Below the pieces are notes generated by a model, which saw nothing but the letters and a program-made list of their open reading frames with translations, had not been told where the DNA came from and did not search any database. Made by a program: the position numbers and the translations under genes. Positions 1-10,900 of a stretch of 64,000 nt of DNA are shown one piece after another (positions within the stretch are counted from its first letter, which is position 1; each line of letters begins with the position of its first letter). Origin of the DNA: Galeopsis tetrahit (Eukaryota; Streptophyta; Magnoliopsida; Lamiales; Lamiaceae); contig OY776129.1 in NCBI GenBank assembly GCA_963675135.1, positions 11,356,201-11,420,200 on the forward strand, written 5' to 3'.

Positions 1-259
1 AAGACTCAATAATTCTGAATAATTCTTTCTTCAAAAAGGGATAAGGCTTCATTGCTTTATTGTCAATTTTCAACATAGGCCATAGATAACCTACGCCGGT
101 CTCATTAAAAACCTCTTTACGGAAAAACCCCAAAGGGGAAACCCGTAGAGAGGGAAAAAGAGCTCCGGTGAAGCCACAAAATACATCAAGCAAAATATGA
201 ATCAATGCAAAAAATCACAAAACAAAAGTCATAGATGGTCTCAAGACCTTACACTGTCT
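1..259 (-). other. 3' untranslated region of the Tat gypsy element (partial)
   Basis: Non-coding sequence between the pol stop codon (TGA at 260-262, minus) and the left window edge. I see no match to the LTR at 5918-6644, so the 3' LTR lies further left. Long 3' untranslated regions are usual in Tat elements. Confidence 0.6.
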
Positions 260-3200
260 TCAAATAAAGAATCTCTTCAAATGGCAAACGTTCCAGGGTC
301 TAGCTATGTCGACCCCTTCCATACTATGCAGTCTATATGCTCCTCCTTTCAGCACCTGTGTGATTTTATAAGGTCCCTCCCAGTTGGGCTCCAGCTTTCC
401 TGTATTTTTCAGGGCGTCCGCTCTTCTTAGCACCAGGTCCCCCACTCTGAAGGACCTCGGGATCACCCTTCGGTCATATGCAGCTTTAATTCTGCTTTTA
501 TATCTTTCAGCACGTACCCTAACCATCTCTCTTTCTTCTTCCATCAAGTCTAGAGCCTCTCTCATCAATCTTTCATTCTGATGCTCTTCAAATTGGGCAA
601 CTCGGTGCGATCGTAACACGGCCTCTGGAGGTATCACCGCCGTAGCTCCGTAGACCAGCTGAAATGGGGACTCTCCAGTTGTTGTCTTCGGACTAGTTCT
701 ATATGACCATAATACATTATCTAGCTCGTTTACCCATCCTCCTCCTATCTTTGTCAACCTTGTTCGAATTCCATCTACTATTGTTCGATTAGTAATCTCC
801 ACTTGTCCGTTAGCTTGAGGATGAGCTACAGAGGTGAATCTCTGTATTATGTTCAGTCTTGAACACCATCCTCGCACGTTTTCGCCGTTAAACTGTGTTC
901 CATTATCAGAGACCAATATTCTGGGTACTCCGAACCTACAACAGATTTGTTTTTTCAAGAATTTAATCACATTTTCTTCATCTATCGTAGCCAGAGGAGC
1001 AGCTTCCACCCATTTGCTAAAATAGTCCACTGCTACTATCAGAAATTTTCTCCCTCCGGAGGCTGGAGGGAAGGGTCCTACCAAGTCGATTCCCCACTTA
1101 GCAAAGGGACAGGGAGAGTGCATCACTCCCATCTCTTCTGCAGAGGTCCTTATCAATGGACCATTTTTCTGACACTTGACACATTTTCTCACAAATTCTC
1201 TAGCGTCTTTTGTCATGGAGGGCCAATATAATCCAGCCCTTAAAACTTTCTTCACCACTGCTTTGTATCCTTCATGACTGGCTGCATCACCTTCGTGGAT
1301 CTCTTTGAGTGTGTACATAGCTTCTCTAGTTGATATACACCTCAAATATGGGTGTGTGAATGATTTCTTGTATAAGTGCCCTCCGATAATACAATATTTG
1401 ATCCGAAGGGCTCGGGTCTCTCTGGTGGTAGGGGCATCTGCTCCCTTGGTGAGTTCTATCCATATAGCTCTTCTCCAATCATCTTCCTCTTCAATGGAGC
1501 CAATGGGGTTCTCCAGAGTCTCTCTTTCTGCAACTACTAGAGTTACTGTTCCTTGTCCATCAAACTCTGTGGAGCTAGCGAGTTTGGAGAGGCTATCCGC
1601 CTGCATGTTCTTCTCTCGGGGTATCTGGACCACCTCGCACTCCTGGAACTTGCCCATCACTTCTTTGGTTCGTTCCAAATAGGCAGCCATCCTGCTATCT
1701 TTGGCTACATATTCACCATTCACCTGCTGAACAACTAATTGGGAGTCTGAGTACAGAGTTACCTTTGGAGCTCCCAATTCTAATGCCATCTCCATCCCTC
1801 TGATCAAAGCTTCGTACTCTGCTCCATTATTTGAGGTCATGAATTGAAACCTCACTGCGAATTGTAGGTCCTCTCCTCGAGGGCCTGTCAACACAATCCC
1901 TGCTCCACATCCGCTCAGGGTCACTGAGCCATCTACATACACCTTCCATCCCTCGACTTCTTCTGGTTTGGTCGACTCTTGGATGAAATCTGACAAAGCT
2001 TGGGCTTTTATAGCCTTCCGTGGCTCGAAATCCACGTCATATTCTTGGAGCTCGATCGCCCACTTCACCATCCTTCCAGAGAGGTCTGCTCGCCCTATAA
2101 CCTGTTTCAACAAGTAATTAGTGCGGACCAGTATTTTGTAAGAAAGGAAATATGGGCGCAGCCTCCGCGCTGTAACTACCACAGCCAGAGCAGCCTTCTC
2201 AATTTCTGAGTATCGATTTTCGGCCCCCTGAATGACCTTACTGACATAATAAATAGGGTGCTGCAGAGATCCCTCTTCTTTGACTAAGGCGGTGCTTAGT
2301 GAGAATTCCCCTACGGAGAGATACAAAATGAGGGTATCTCCTGGAGAAGGCTTCGTCAGCTTCGGCAACTGAGACAAATGATGCTTCAGGTCTTCAAAGG
2401 CCTTTTGGCACGTTTCGCTCCATTCAAACTTGGTCCCTTTCTTAAGAATTTTAAAGAAGGGATGACTCTTTTCAGCAGACCTGGCTATGAATCTGCTCAA
2501 TGCTGTAATCCTCCCATTGAGTGTCTGGAGCTCCTTTATATTTCTTGGTGGCCGCATGTCCAGTACAGCCTTCACCTTGGCTGGATTCACTTCTATACCT
2601 CTTTGAGTGACCATATATCCGAGGAACTTCCCTGATTTTACTCCAAAAGAGCATTTGGCTGGGTTCAACTTGATGCCGTTCTCTCGAATTACTTGGAAAA
2701 TTTCTTCCAGATCCTCCATATGTTGATCTGCTTTCACACTCTTAGCCAGCATATCATCTACATATATCTCCATGTTCCTTCCTAGCTGCCTTCGAAAGAC
2801 AGCATCGACCATCCTCTGGTATGTTGCTCCGGCATTGATTAATCCAAATGGCATCCGAACATATCCAAACGTTCTGCAGGCTGCTATGAAGCACACTTTG
2901 GGGACATCTGCAGGGTTCAGTTGGATTTGGTGGTACCCTTGGTATGCATCCATCATGCTTAGCAGCTCGAAGCCTGAAGTTGCATCTACTAGCTGGTCTA
3001 TCCTTGGTAGCGGATAGTGGTCTTTGGGGCATGCCTTGTTGAGGTCCCTGAAATCGATGCACATTCTCCACTTTCCTCCCCCTTTAGGCACTAGCACGGC
3101 ATTGGAGAGCCATTCTGGGAATTGGACTTCCACCACATGCCCTGCTTTCAATAGCTTCTCGACTTCTTCTTTCACAATGTTATTCTTCTCAATCCCAAAA

Positions 3201-3673
3201 TTTCGTAGTTTCTGTTTCACGGGCCTTGCCTTTGGATCAACATTAAGGCAATGTATTGCTATCTCTGGAGGGACTCCTGTCATGTCAGCTGGAGAAAATG
3301 CAAATATATCGGAATTTCGACGTAATGTAAATATTACCTTCTCTGTGAGTTCAGGCCCCAGTTGGGTACCTATCTTAGTAACAAAGCCGAGTTTCCCTGG
3401 GAAGAGCTCCACACTCATCAGTTCCTCGTCTGTTTTAACATTCACCTGTTCAGGTGTTGCTCCCTCTACTTTCTTCCTCTTGACCTCAGGGTCATCTCCT
3501 CTCGTCCGCTCCAGACCCTTAGTTAGGGCTCTGTCCGCCATCTTCACAGACTCTGCATAGCACTTCCGTGCTTGGTACTGGTCTCCTCTTACTTCTCCCA
3601 CCCCTGTGGCTGTAGGGAATTTCATTTTCATATGAAATGTAGAGATGATTGCCTGAAAGAGGTTCAAGCTAGG
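260..3673 (-). CDS. pol: Tat gypsy pol: reverse transcriptase, dual RNase H, integrase
   Basis: Copies genomic RNA to DNA, removes the RNA strand and inserts the product. Open without interruption from just after the TGA at 3674-3676; there is no good ATG because this is the continuation of gag-protease in the same frame. Numbering from the TTG at 3667: RT about 145-345 with YVDDM at 302-306; a degenerate first RNase H about 445-560 in which the expected first acidic residue is not visible; a second, archaeal-type RNase H about 575-700 with D579, E617 and D641; integrase about 790-1100 with a zinc site (H791, H798, C829, C832) and DDE residues D861, D921 and E957. The DDE residues are all present, so only the upstream stop separates this from a complete polyprotein. 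Confidence 0.93.
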   Translation of the reverse strand, partial: PSLNLFQAIISTFHMKMKFPTATGVGEVRGDQYQARKCYAESVKMADRALTKGLERTRGDDPEVKRKKVEGATPEQVNVKTDEELMSVELFPGKLGFVTKIGTQLGPELTEKVIFTLRRNSDIFAFSPADMTGVPPEIAIHCLNVDPKARPVKQKLRNFGIEKNNIVKEEVEKLLKAGHVVEVQFPEWLSNAVLVPKGGGKWRMCIDFRDLNKACPKDHYPLPRIDQLVDATSGFELLSMMDAYQGYHQIQLNPADVPKVCFIAACRTFGYVRMPFGLINAGATYQRMVDAVFRRQLGRNMEIYVDDMLAKSVKADQHMEDLEEIFQVIRENGIKLNPAKCSFGVKSGKFLGYMVTQRGIEVNPAKVKAVLDMRPPRNIKELQTLNGRITALSRFIARSAEKSHPFFKILKKGTKFEWSETCQKAFEDLKHHLSQLPKLTKPSPGDTLILYLSVGEFSLSTALVKEEGSLQHPIYYVSKVIQGAENRYSEIEKAALAVVVTARRLRPYFLSYKILVRTNYLLKQVIGRADLSGRMVKWAIELQEYDVDFEPRKAIKAQALSDFIQESTKPEEVEGWKVYVDGSVTLSGCGAGIVLTGPRGEDLQFAVRFQFMTSNNGAEYEALIRGMEMALELGAPKVTLYSDSQLVVQQVNGEYVAKDSRMAAYLERTKEVMGKFQECEVVQIPREKNMQADSLSKLASSTEFDGQGTVTLVVAERETLENPIGSIEEEDDWRRAIWIELTKGADAPTTRETRALRIKYCIIGGHLYKKSFTHPYLRCISTREAMYTLKEIHEGDAASHEGYKAVVKKVLRAGLYWPSMTKDAREFVRKCVKCQKNGPLIRTSAEEMGVMHSPCPFAKWGIDLVGPFPPASGGRKFLIVAVDYFSKWVEAAPLATIDEENVIKFLKKQICCRFGVPRILVSDNGTQFNGENVRGWCSRLNIIQRFTSVAHPQANGQVEITNRTIVDGIRTRLTKIGGGWVNELDNVLWSYRTSPKTTTGESPFQLVYGATAVIPPEAVLRSHRVAQFEEHQNERLMREALDLMEEEREMVRVRAERYKSRIKAAYDRRVIPRSFRVGDLVLRRADALKNTGKLEPNWEGPYKITQVLKGGAYRLHSMEGVDIARPWNVCHLKRFFI

Positions 3674-5854
3674 TCATCCCATCACAACATTGTATGATGA
3701 GGGGATATCTACAATAAGGAACTCCACCAAGTGGACCTTCCGGGCTGGAGCGTCCCCCAATCCTACCTGTAACATTACCGATCCCAAAGGTTGGATAGCA
3801 CCTCCGGAGAAACCATACAGAGAGGTATCTACAGGGCGCAACTTCACACTCAGCTCCATTCTCTTGAAACATTCGAGAAACATAATGTCGGCCGAACTCC
3901 CCGTATCTACGAAGATTCGAGCAACATCGAATCCAGCTATGTCGGTAGTGATCACCAGAGCATCGTTGTGATCTTCCTTAACTCCCTTCACATCCTCCGG
4001 CCCAAATCGGATATTGGGCGTCTTCGTCATACGCCCCACTTCTCTTAACTGGCTTCCTTGCTCTGCTTTTAGAGCTCGGACATTCTGCTTTCTCTTCCGG
4101 AATGAATCTCCATCTGCTGGCCCTCCCACAATCATGTGGATTACTCCTCTCTTTGGTGGGGGAGGGGGCATATCCTCAGCCGCCTCTCTGGTTTCCTTCT
4201 CTTCTGGTTTTCTTTCATGCTCTTTCCGCTTCTGCCCTCGAGGGCCCTGCCTATCTCTAAATATAAATTCTTTTAGATGGCCCGCTTGGATCATCCTCTC
4301 AATCTCGTCCTTCAAGTGGTAACACTGATTTGTATCATGCCCATATTCATTGTGGAATCGGCAAAATCGATCAGACTTGGGTTTCTGAGGTCCTCGACTT
4401 CTGGAATATGGGAATTTCAAGTCTGGATGATCTCCTGCTACCTCCAGAACTTCGGCAGGTTCAATTCTCAAGGGTGTGTATTTCTCAAACCTCCCGCGAG
4501 GACCAGACCGGGGACCTCCGGAGGGATTGCTATCTCTTGCTGACCCAGAGGTCCGGAGGACCTCTGGACTAAATCGTCTGGAGGTGCCTTCCCTTTCCCT
4601 TCTCCTCTCTCGATCTTGTGGCCTAACCTCCAATCTCTTTGCTTTTCGGACCTCCTCCAGAGTGAGGTACTTTTCTGCCCTATGCAGCAATTCATCAAAG
4701 TTCTTAACCGGTTTTTTAGCTAAGGAGGAGAAGAAGTCTCCATCACGCAATCCGTTAGTAAGAGCGTTGATTTTCACCTCTGGAGAGGCTGTAGGGACCT
4801 CCAGAGCTGCTTGGTTAAACCTCCGGAGAAAAGCTCTTAAGCTCTCGCCCTCTCCTTGTCTCAAATTAAAGAGGGTCAAAGTGGCCCTCGGTTGTCTCCG
4901 GGCACTGGCAAATTGATGAAGGAAGAGCTCACTGAATTCTTCCCAGGATCGGATTGTATTGGGTTCCAACTGAGTGAACCATTGTTGTGCGGCCTTTGCT
5001 AGGGTAGTTAGGAAAACTCTACACTTTATTCCCTCTCCATAGCGGTGTAGTAATGCAGCATTTTCGAACCTTACTAGGTGTTCGTACGGGTCTGCCGTAC
5101 CGTCATACTCAAAATTAAGGGGCTTGAAATTGAATGGTAGTTCATCCTGTAATATGTTAGGGGAGAACTGGCATCCAGAGGCGTGAGCGGATCTACTGGT
5201 TCGGTTGCTCATTTGCTTCCTCATATCTCTCATCTCTTTCTGTAGGGCCAGTAATTGGTCGACCGGCCCTCCGTAGGTATCATCCGTGCTTTCTTCTGTC
5301 TCAAGGGGTTCTGTCCCTCGGGGTGCTGGATCTGCATTCCTTCTAGTACTCCGAAGGGGAATGCTTTTTTCCGCTCGCGAGGGCACCTTATCGTCTTCCT
5401 CCGCTCGTATCCCCATCTCCTTGGACAGCACTTGGGAGGCTCCAGGTGCTTCATCCTGGGGTCTAGGGGCCGGTACCTCCGGATTCCCCGGTGCAGCCCT
5501 GGGAATCCGGTCCCTTTGATCTGCAAAGGCTTTCTCTACAGCTTGCTTGATGAGGGCGTTCAATTGATCGTGAGAGATCAGGAGTGGCCCTGAGTCTGGA
5601 ATATCCTCTCGCTGAGGATCTGCGGTCTGGAACTCTGGGGCTTCAAGGTTCCCTGTTATTCCCTCCTCGACCGGTAGGGGATGATTTTCGTCACCCAAAC
5701 CTGGAGTGGGTGCCAATGGCTGATTTGATCCAGAAGGAGTATGGACTGGGTTTTTCCCCCGGCCTCCCCTTGGTGGGGGATCAGTTGGCAAAGGGGAATT
5801 TTCCCCTGGAAGGTTCTTCTTTCCAGAAGTAGATGTTTTGTCTCCGCCACCCAT
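3674..5854 (-). CDS. gag: Tat gypsy gag-protease polyprotein, ending at a nonsense codon
   Basis: Structural capsid/nucleocapsid protein plus aspartic protease, 726 residues from the ATG at 5854 (an upstream in-frame TTG is less likely). The first ~230 residues are low-complexity and rich in Pro, Gly and acidic residues. The retrotransposon gag domain spans about 245-400. A CCHC-like knuckle is at about 498-511 (C-x2-H-x4-H-x5-C as visible), followed by a basic and proline-rich linker. The protease motif DTGSS is at about 650-654. The frame closes at TGA 3674-3676, inside the conserved segment after the protease where related elements have an Arg-Pro pair. The next codon begins pol in the same frame, so this looks like a C-to-T nonsense change (CGA to TGA) and not a programmed end. 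Confidence 0.92.
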   Translation of the reverse strand: MGGGDKTSTSGKKNLPGENSPLPTDPPPRGGRGKNPVHTPSGSNQPLAPTPGLGDENHPLPVEEGITGNLEAPEFQTADPQREDIPDSGPLLISHDQLNALIKQAVEKAFADQRDRIPRAAPGNPEVPAPRPQDEAPGASQVLSKEMGIRAEEDDKVPSRAEKSIPLRSTRRNADPAPRGTEPLETEESTDDTYGGPVDQLLALQKEMRDMRKQMSNRTSRSAHASGCQFSPNILQDELPFNFKPLNFEYDGTADPYEHLVRFENAALLHRYGEGIKCRVFLTTLAKAAQQWFTQLEPNTIRSWEEFSELFLHQFASARRQPRATLTLFNLRQGEGESLRAFLRRFNQAALEVPTASPEVKINALTNGLRDGDFFSSLAKKPVKNFDELLHRAEKYLTLEEVRKAKRLEVRPQDRERRREREGTSRRFSPEVLRTSGSARDSNPSGGPRSGPRGRFEKYTPLRIEPAEVLEVAGDHPDLKFPYSRSRGPQKPKSDRFCRFHNEYGHDTNQCYHLKDEIERMIQAGHLKEFIFRDRQGPRGQKRKEHERKPEEKETREAAEDMPPPPPKRGVIHMIVGGPADGDSFRKRKQNVRALKAEQGSQLREVGRMTKTPNIRFGPEDVKGVKEDHNDALVITTDIAGFDVARIFVDTGSSADIMFLECFKRMELSVKLRPVDTSLYGFSGGAIQPLGSVMLQVGLGDAPARKVHLVEFLIVDIPSSYNVVMG

Positions 5855-5897
5855 TTGCTCGGACAGGTAGAAACTCGTGAGAAAATCTTTCAATTCC

Positions 5898-5915
5898 TTC
5901 CCACAGACGGCGCCA
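5898..5915 (-). promoter_or_regulatory. Primer-binding site of the Tat gypsy element
   Basis: On the minus strand the sequence TGGCGCCGTCTGTGGGAA starts two bases after the LTR end. A TGGCGCC start next to an LTR is the expected tRNA 3'-end complement priming minus-strand DNA synthesis. I did not identify the tRNA species. Confidence 0.8.
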
Positions 5916-5917
5916 GT

Positions 5918-6644
5918 TGATGTGCCAAAATTTGCACGAGAGGATTACGTGTCCTTCGGATTGGATGTCCCACTCTTCGAACACGTACAATCACTCCAAG
6001 TATGCTGCTTTTCCTCCAAATCTTCAAGAACCTGCAAAGAACACACCGGAGGGGGGTCCGGTGTGGACACTCTGATGCCTAAGTCAGTATAGGGCTTATC
6101 AATATCTTCCAAGGATCTCAAGATCCTTGATGTATCAGAATAGTTCTCAAAGAATCTTAGAAAAGTGTTTCGTATTCAGTATGTCAAGTTTTTAGTATAT
6201 GAGTGTCTAACCTGGAGATATCTTCGAATTTACCTATTTATAGAGATACTTTCTGGAGAGGAAGTCAAGCCTTCCTCTTATTTCGGAGCTGCCCGTGAGA
6301 CTCGGCCCTGCTGAGTGGACCAAATCCTCCCTTCTCTCCACTCCCTGAAGACTCGGCAGCACTCCAGCTCAATGGACCTCATTCCCTAAAATAAAGGAGG
6401 ACAAGGTCTTTCTTTTATCAAGTCTGGACCTGAAATCGCGGGGGTCTCCTATATTTACGGCCCACGACTTCATGTTAAGACTGCTTCTTTCTGATACTCC
6501 TCTCTAGACGGAGCTCCCTCCAGAGAGACCTCTAGAGAGGATTCTTTATTCAGAGAACACTAGATGACTCAATCCTTTCCTCTCCAATCCCGTCATTCAT
6601 ACACGTGTCGACTCCTTATTAGGTGACATTTTTAGTCCGCATCA
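5918..6644 (-). repeat. 5' LTR of the Tat gypsy element
   Basis: 727 bp. The right boundary is a minus-strand TGATGCGG and the left boundary a minus-strand CACATCA, giving a 5-bp terminal inverted repeat TGATG/CATCA directly abutting the primer-binding site. Only one LTR is in the window, so boundaries rest on the TG..CA ends and the primer site, not on an LTR pair. Confidence 0.82.
6234..6243 (-). promoter_or_regulatory. TATA box in the Tat LTR
   Basis: Minus-strand CTATAAATAG about 320 bp before the LTR end, a sensible place for the RNA start of the element. Confidence 0.6.
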
Positions 6645-7176
6645 AATATAATATATGCATATGATCATTAATTTTTTCAAATAGGACTAGTACATCCTAG
6701 CTTGTAATTAATATATCATGAAAACAATATTATTCCATAAATATTATAAAATCAATGCAGTGCATGAAGAAATTATTGGACATAAAATTTACCCGAATAA
6801 ACCACAAAGAAATCCATACAAGACTGTCTTTCTGGTTAACCTTGGCCTCTTTCCCCCGAAAAGAATTCAAGATTAATTAAATGAAAACTTAAGTCACCCA
6901 AGAATCAAACAACATAAAATCTTGCTTAATTGAAGAAATGGAAAAAATATCTTTCAGCAAAAAATGGATGGGAACGATGAAAGTCGAAAAGAGGCATTCC
7001 ATCATACAAAGTCAGTTTGGACGTAATGTTGACAATGGATAATAAAATCTGAACCACAATCATCAACAAAGTTGGCTTTGATCCCCGAAGAATGTTGCTC
7101 ATCCTTGCCCTCGAAAACATCTCCACAGAACCTATCAAACACAAATCACGATTGTCGGATACGACTTGAAAAAATA
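6645..7176. other. AT-rich flank, no gene seen
   Basis: Flank to the right of the gypsy LTR. No long open frame, repeat pair or RNA gene seen. Confidence 0.5.
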
Positions 7177-7178
7177 TA

Positions 7179-7464
7179 CTCCCTCCGTCCCATACTTGAA
7201 GGCACAAACCAATTGGGCACGGGTTTTAATGAATGAATTGTTTATTAATATTGTGTAAGATAAAGTGGGGGTAGTAAAGCATTTTCAACTTTATAAATAG
7301 TAATAAAGTTACTTTTTAGTGTAATAAAATAGTGACATTTGTTGTAATATTGTGATGTTTTAAGGAGAGTGTTTAAAAGTGTTTTTGCTATTTTAGATAA
7401 TGTGCCTTCAAGTATGGGACACCCAAAATGGTAAAATATGCCTTCAAGTATGGAACGGAGGGAG
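7179..7464. mobile_element. Stowaway-type MITE 1 (Tc1/Mariner)
   Basis: 286 bp bounded by CTCCCTCCGTCCC and its near inverse GGAACGGAGGGAG, flanked on both sides by TA (7177-7178, 7465-7466). The inverted similarity continues inward (CATACTTGAAGGCA against TGCCTTCAAGTATG). The inner inverse copy occurs twice near the right end, at about 7403 and 7440. Non-coding. Confidence 0.88.
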
Positions 7465-7696
7465 TATAATTAAACCCTATATCTTTACTGTGGAAGGGGG
7501 ATTAAGTGTGCGGGAAATGAAAGAGAAAGTTGATTTGGCTGTTTGTGCAAAATATTCATATTCTCAACGTACCAACTTTCAAAGAAAAAAACAATTATTA
7601 CACCATAAATTATCTTTATTGGAGAATGTAGAACAAAACGATGGAAGATGTGTGACAAAATGTTTTTTTTTATAGTGAATAAAATACAAATGTCAT

Positions 7697-7855
7697 GTGC
7701 ACTTTTTGTGCACGATCTGTATGTGCACATTTTGTGCACGATCCGTACGTGCACATTTTGTGCATAATCCGTACGTGCACATTTTGTGCAAATTTTGTGT
7801 TTGATATGTATATGCATGTTTCATGCACGATCCATATGTACACATTTCATACTTA
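7697..7855. repeat. Degenerate 26-bp tandem repeat built on GTGCAC
   Basis: About five to six units of roughly 26 bp, consensus GTGCACATTTTGTGCACGAT followed by a CCGTAC-like end. Units drift toward the right, where GTGCAC becomes ATGCAT. Each unit has an internal TGCAC..GTGCA symmetry. Confidence 0.8.
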
Positions 7856-7860
7856 TTTTA

Positions 7861-9159
7861 AGAATTTTTTTTACCTTTAGATGTTTTTTAGACCTCTTTT
7901 TTTACATTCTAGTACTAACTTTTTTCAGAGTTACTATTAGGTGCAAAATGGGTGGTAAAATATTATTTATACCCTATATAAAAAATAATTTTCCTCTCTC
8001 ACCTATCCCTATTATGCAAAAACTCATTTACTCTCAAAATGCTAGAAGAAGGGGCTCATTTTTCTTGTTCGCTCCAAACCTACAAAATCTCAGGACCGGC
8101 TCTGCATATGATCTATGGATTTATAAAATTTTAAAATTAATGACATTTTAAAGAGAGGAAGAATGATCGATGCAATTATATCATACAAAAGTACCTCCAA
8201 GGTTGAATATATTGTTAGTGGCCGGGTAACATAAAAAGTGCTTATATACTGTATTTTTTATAGTTTAAAAAAGTGTTGATCTTATTAATGGGAGAACGAC
8301 TCTAAAGGACAATTCACATACAAAGTTTCCAAATGAAAGACGAATTTTATAGGAGTTACAATTAAGATCAAAATTGCATATAAATGTACCACTGTACCGT
8401 AGTTTGAATATTAATTTTAAATTTCAAATAACATTATATATTAAAGTCAACAACCAAAAAAATAAACTGTAGAATCAGTTTCACAAAATGAAATTACATA
8501 TTAATTAATTAGTTAACTATTAAAAAATAAAATTTGTAAAAAAAAAAAATTAAAATCGCGGCCCATTTATTATCTTTCCAAAATTCCAAAAAATTACTAA
8601 TCTCCCATTTCGATTCACATAAATCACGGAATCAATTAATTGTATTCAAAAAAAATTTATCTCTAATTGTAATAGGGTATTGGATTTTGACTCTTAGAGT
8701 AAATAAACTTATTAATATATTCTTTTTCGACATAAAAATTGGACTGAGCACACTTTTAATGAAGGAAGAGAGTATAATATTTGATAGGGATAAATCTGAA
8801 CTTAATTGAAAATGTCAATTTTTACTAAATCTACATCTCTTATTTTTAGGATTTGTGAGAATTTTATATAGGAATTATTCCATATCATATTGAATTCATC
8901 GCCCCCGTCTACAGCCTCTCTTCTCGTCGGTGTCGTCGAGTGTAAAGTTTGGTACACTGCCTTTATTTTGTATGCTTAGTTCGTGCCCGCTTTCCATTTC
9001 CATTTGTCTTTTACATTCACTCTCAGATTGTACTTGTTCAATAAATATTCAAGAGTGTTTAGTGTGCCCATTTCTCAATCAAGTAAATTTCTGCTCCACC
9101 TTAGCTCCCAAACCCATGAACCCCCCTTCCAATGCCCCTCCGTGAATGTTAGATGCACT
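7861..9159. other. Gene-free AT-rich stretch
   Basis: No supported gene. A GTG-started open frame at 8930-9145 has no recognisable domain. The stretch is rich in A/T runs. Confidence 0.45.
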
Positions 9160-9480
9160 CCCCTGATACATGTACTCCCTTCAAAATAAATCTAAGATAG
9201 ATGTACTCCCTCCAAATTACCTATTATACCCTTTTATCTTAAAATTCGGTATGATAAATGCACGCACACATAAAACCTACTTTTCTTCATTTCTTCCCCC
9301 AAACAAACCTTCTTCTTCCTTCATCATTTCTGTCAGCGCCCCTATCGGCTAGCTCGGCCGCTCCAGCGGCCTGTCGCTGCCCTCCTCCCTCTCTCTTTTT
9401 TTTTTTTATTTTTTTTTATTTCTACAACCACTTCCTTTTCCCTCCACCCTACCCCAACCTTCCCGTCTAACGGCCCCTCC
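9160..9480. repeat. Probable relic of the hairpin-type Mutator-like family
   Basis: Order and wording resemble the left part of the element at 30096-30934: a GATG-type..ACTCCCTCC block, an ATTA..ATACCCTTTT block, then a pyrimidine-rich CTTCTTCTTCC stretch, a short G+C-rich patch and a T run. No second end or target duplication was found, so this would be a truncated or decayed copy. Confidence 0.35.
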
Positions 9481-10529
9481 CTCCCTTCCTTATTTTTTGT
9501 TTCATTTTTTAAAATTTCGATTACATTAACAACTTTTTTTTCTCTACTTAGACCTCATTCGATTGATATAATAAATTATTTATGGTCAATTCAAATATCT
9601 CAACTAACCTAAAATGATTTATAAATAGTGAGTTTTTGTTTGTTATTTCATATACACTTAATTGAGTATCTTCCTATACATGTTGGATAGAAAATTTATT
9701 ATAGGTCAGATAGGCATCTATTGTATCTTGAGCTAATTTACTAAAGGTCTTTTAGTTAGGCAAATGTCATAAAGATTGGTTTGAATTGTGGTAGGGTCTC
9801 TCACCAATCGCGCTCTTAACTGACGAAAATAAGAAAACACAATTATGTCATAACGAATAACCAACTGCCACTAACATAATGTTGATATGACTGAGAAAAA
9901 GAGCACAACTAGACACCTACTCTACTCACACCTCAAAATTAAATACGATTATCTCAATTAAAAAAAAAAAATCATTTACTTTTCTTATTTTTATAATTTT
10001 CTACTGGAAAAAGAAAAAAAGAAAGAAAAAAACTCATTTTAGTGAGAAGTTAAACCTGCTCAATGAGGTGAATGTTCGCCTTTATGGAGCTTAAATGATG
10101 AGATTAACTTTATGATTAAAGTTTTAACATTCCACCAAATGAGAGGAAATCAAACAAAATTTATTTTGCAAATATTAAAAAATCTACGTTTCATTTGAAA
10201 AAAATAAACAAAATTTTCATCATTCACTGAAATCTTAAATTACAATACTGATCAAATCTGAAAATTACAAAGCTGAAATGATACTACCATTCAATGAGAA
10301 ATCTGATTCCATCCACAAGTAATAAATCGTAAATGATCCAAAATTCCCTCAATGAAAGTTTACAGTACTTAATCAGTTAAATGATTAGTTTTGAATCAAT
10401 CACAAATGTAACTTTTAGTGATGTTTACAGCTTAAACATATGACCACATATGCAAATTTTTACTAATATTTTAGGTACAAGTGATGTGAATGTATTTTGA
10501 CAGTTAAGAATCAGAATTTATTATTCAAC
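9481..10529. other. Gene-free AT-rich stretch
   Basis: No supported coding region, repeat or RNA gene. A-rich runs around 9960 and 10005-10030. Confidence 0.45.
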
Positions 10530-10900
10530 TAAACCCTCAGATTATACTCATCACAACCTGGTCGTAACTATTGGACAACTGAATCAACATGGACATATTC
10601 CGATTACAGTATATTCATCATCAAATTCAATATCAAACAGCTCTCAGATTATGCTCATCACAGGGAATAGTCTCCTAAACTAGGAACCTAATAACCAACC
10701 CAGTGGTGACTATTGGACAACTCAATCAACATGGACATATCATCTTCAGATCATAATCATCATTTCACCCAATTCACAATTTCAGGATCATACACCAAAG
10801 TAGGAATAACCAAGTGGTGACTCTTAGACAACTCAATCATCAGTGACATATTCAGATTATGTTCATCACAAATTCATAATCATATCACACCATATACCAA
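10530..10900. repeat. Three diverged tandem units of about 120-140 bp
   Basis: The blocks CTATTGGACAACT..AATCAACATGGACATAT and CAGATTATGCTCATCACA recur in the same order at about 10550-10620, 10640-10740 and 10800-10880. Copies are heavily substituted. A related shorter pair (CAATCAGAATCAGA..CCTC.TGCAA) follows at about 10895-11000. Confidence 0.6.

Larger units (their letters stand above)
1..6644 (-). mobile_element. Ty3/gypsy retrotransposon, Tat lineage, 3' end off window
   Basis: LTR retrotransposon read on the minus strand. In element order: 5' LTR (5918-6644), primer-binding site (5898-5915), gag-protease (3674-5854), RT-RNase H-integrase (260-3673), then 3' untranslated sequence running off the left edge. 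The order PR-RT-RH-IN and the integrase and RT sequences are Ty3/gypsy. A second RNase H after a degenerate first one is the known hallmark of the plant Tat lineage. The 3' LTR is not in the window, so the target duplication cannot be checked; the right flank begins AATAT. The coding region is open except for one TGA at 3674-3676. Confidence 0.93.

Noticed and set aside
197..5990. Many open frames antisense to the gypsy gag-pol
   Set aside because: Shadows of the real minus-strand frame; no recognisable domains.
7695..7880. Open frame or CRISPR-like array at the GTGCAC repeats
   Set aside because: The Cys/His-rich peptide is a product of the 26-bp repeat, and the repeats are contiguous and degenerate with no unique spacers; plant context.
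8930..9145. Small Cys-rich open frame
   Set aside because: GTG start, no recognisable motif, no promoter or splice context.
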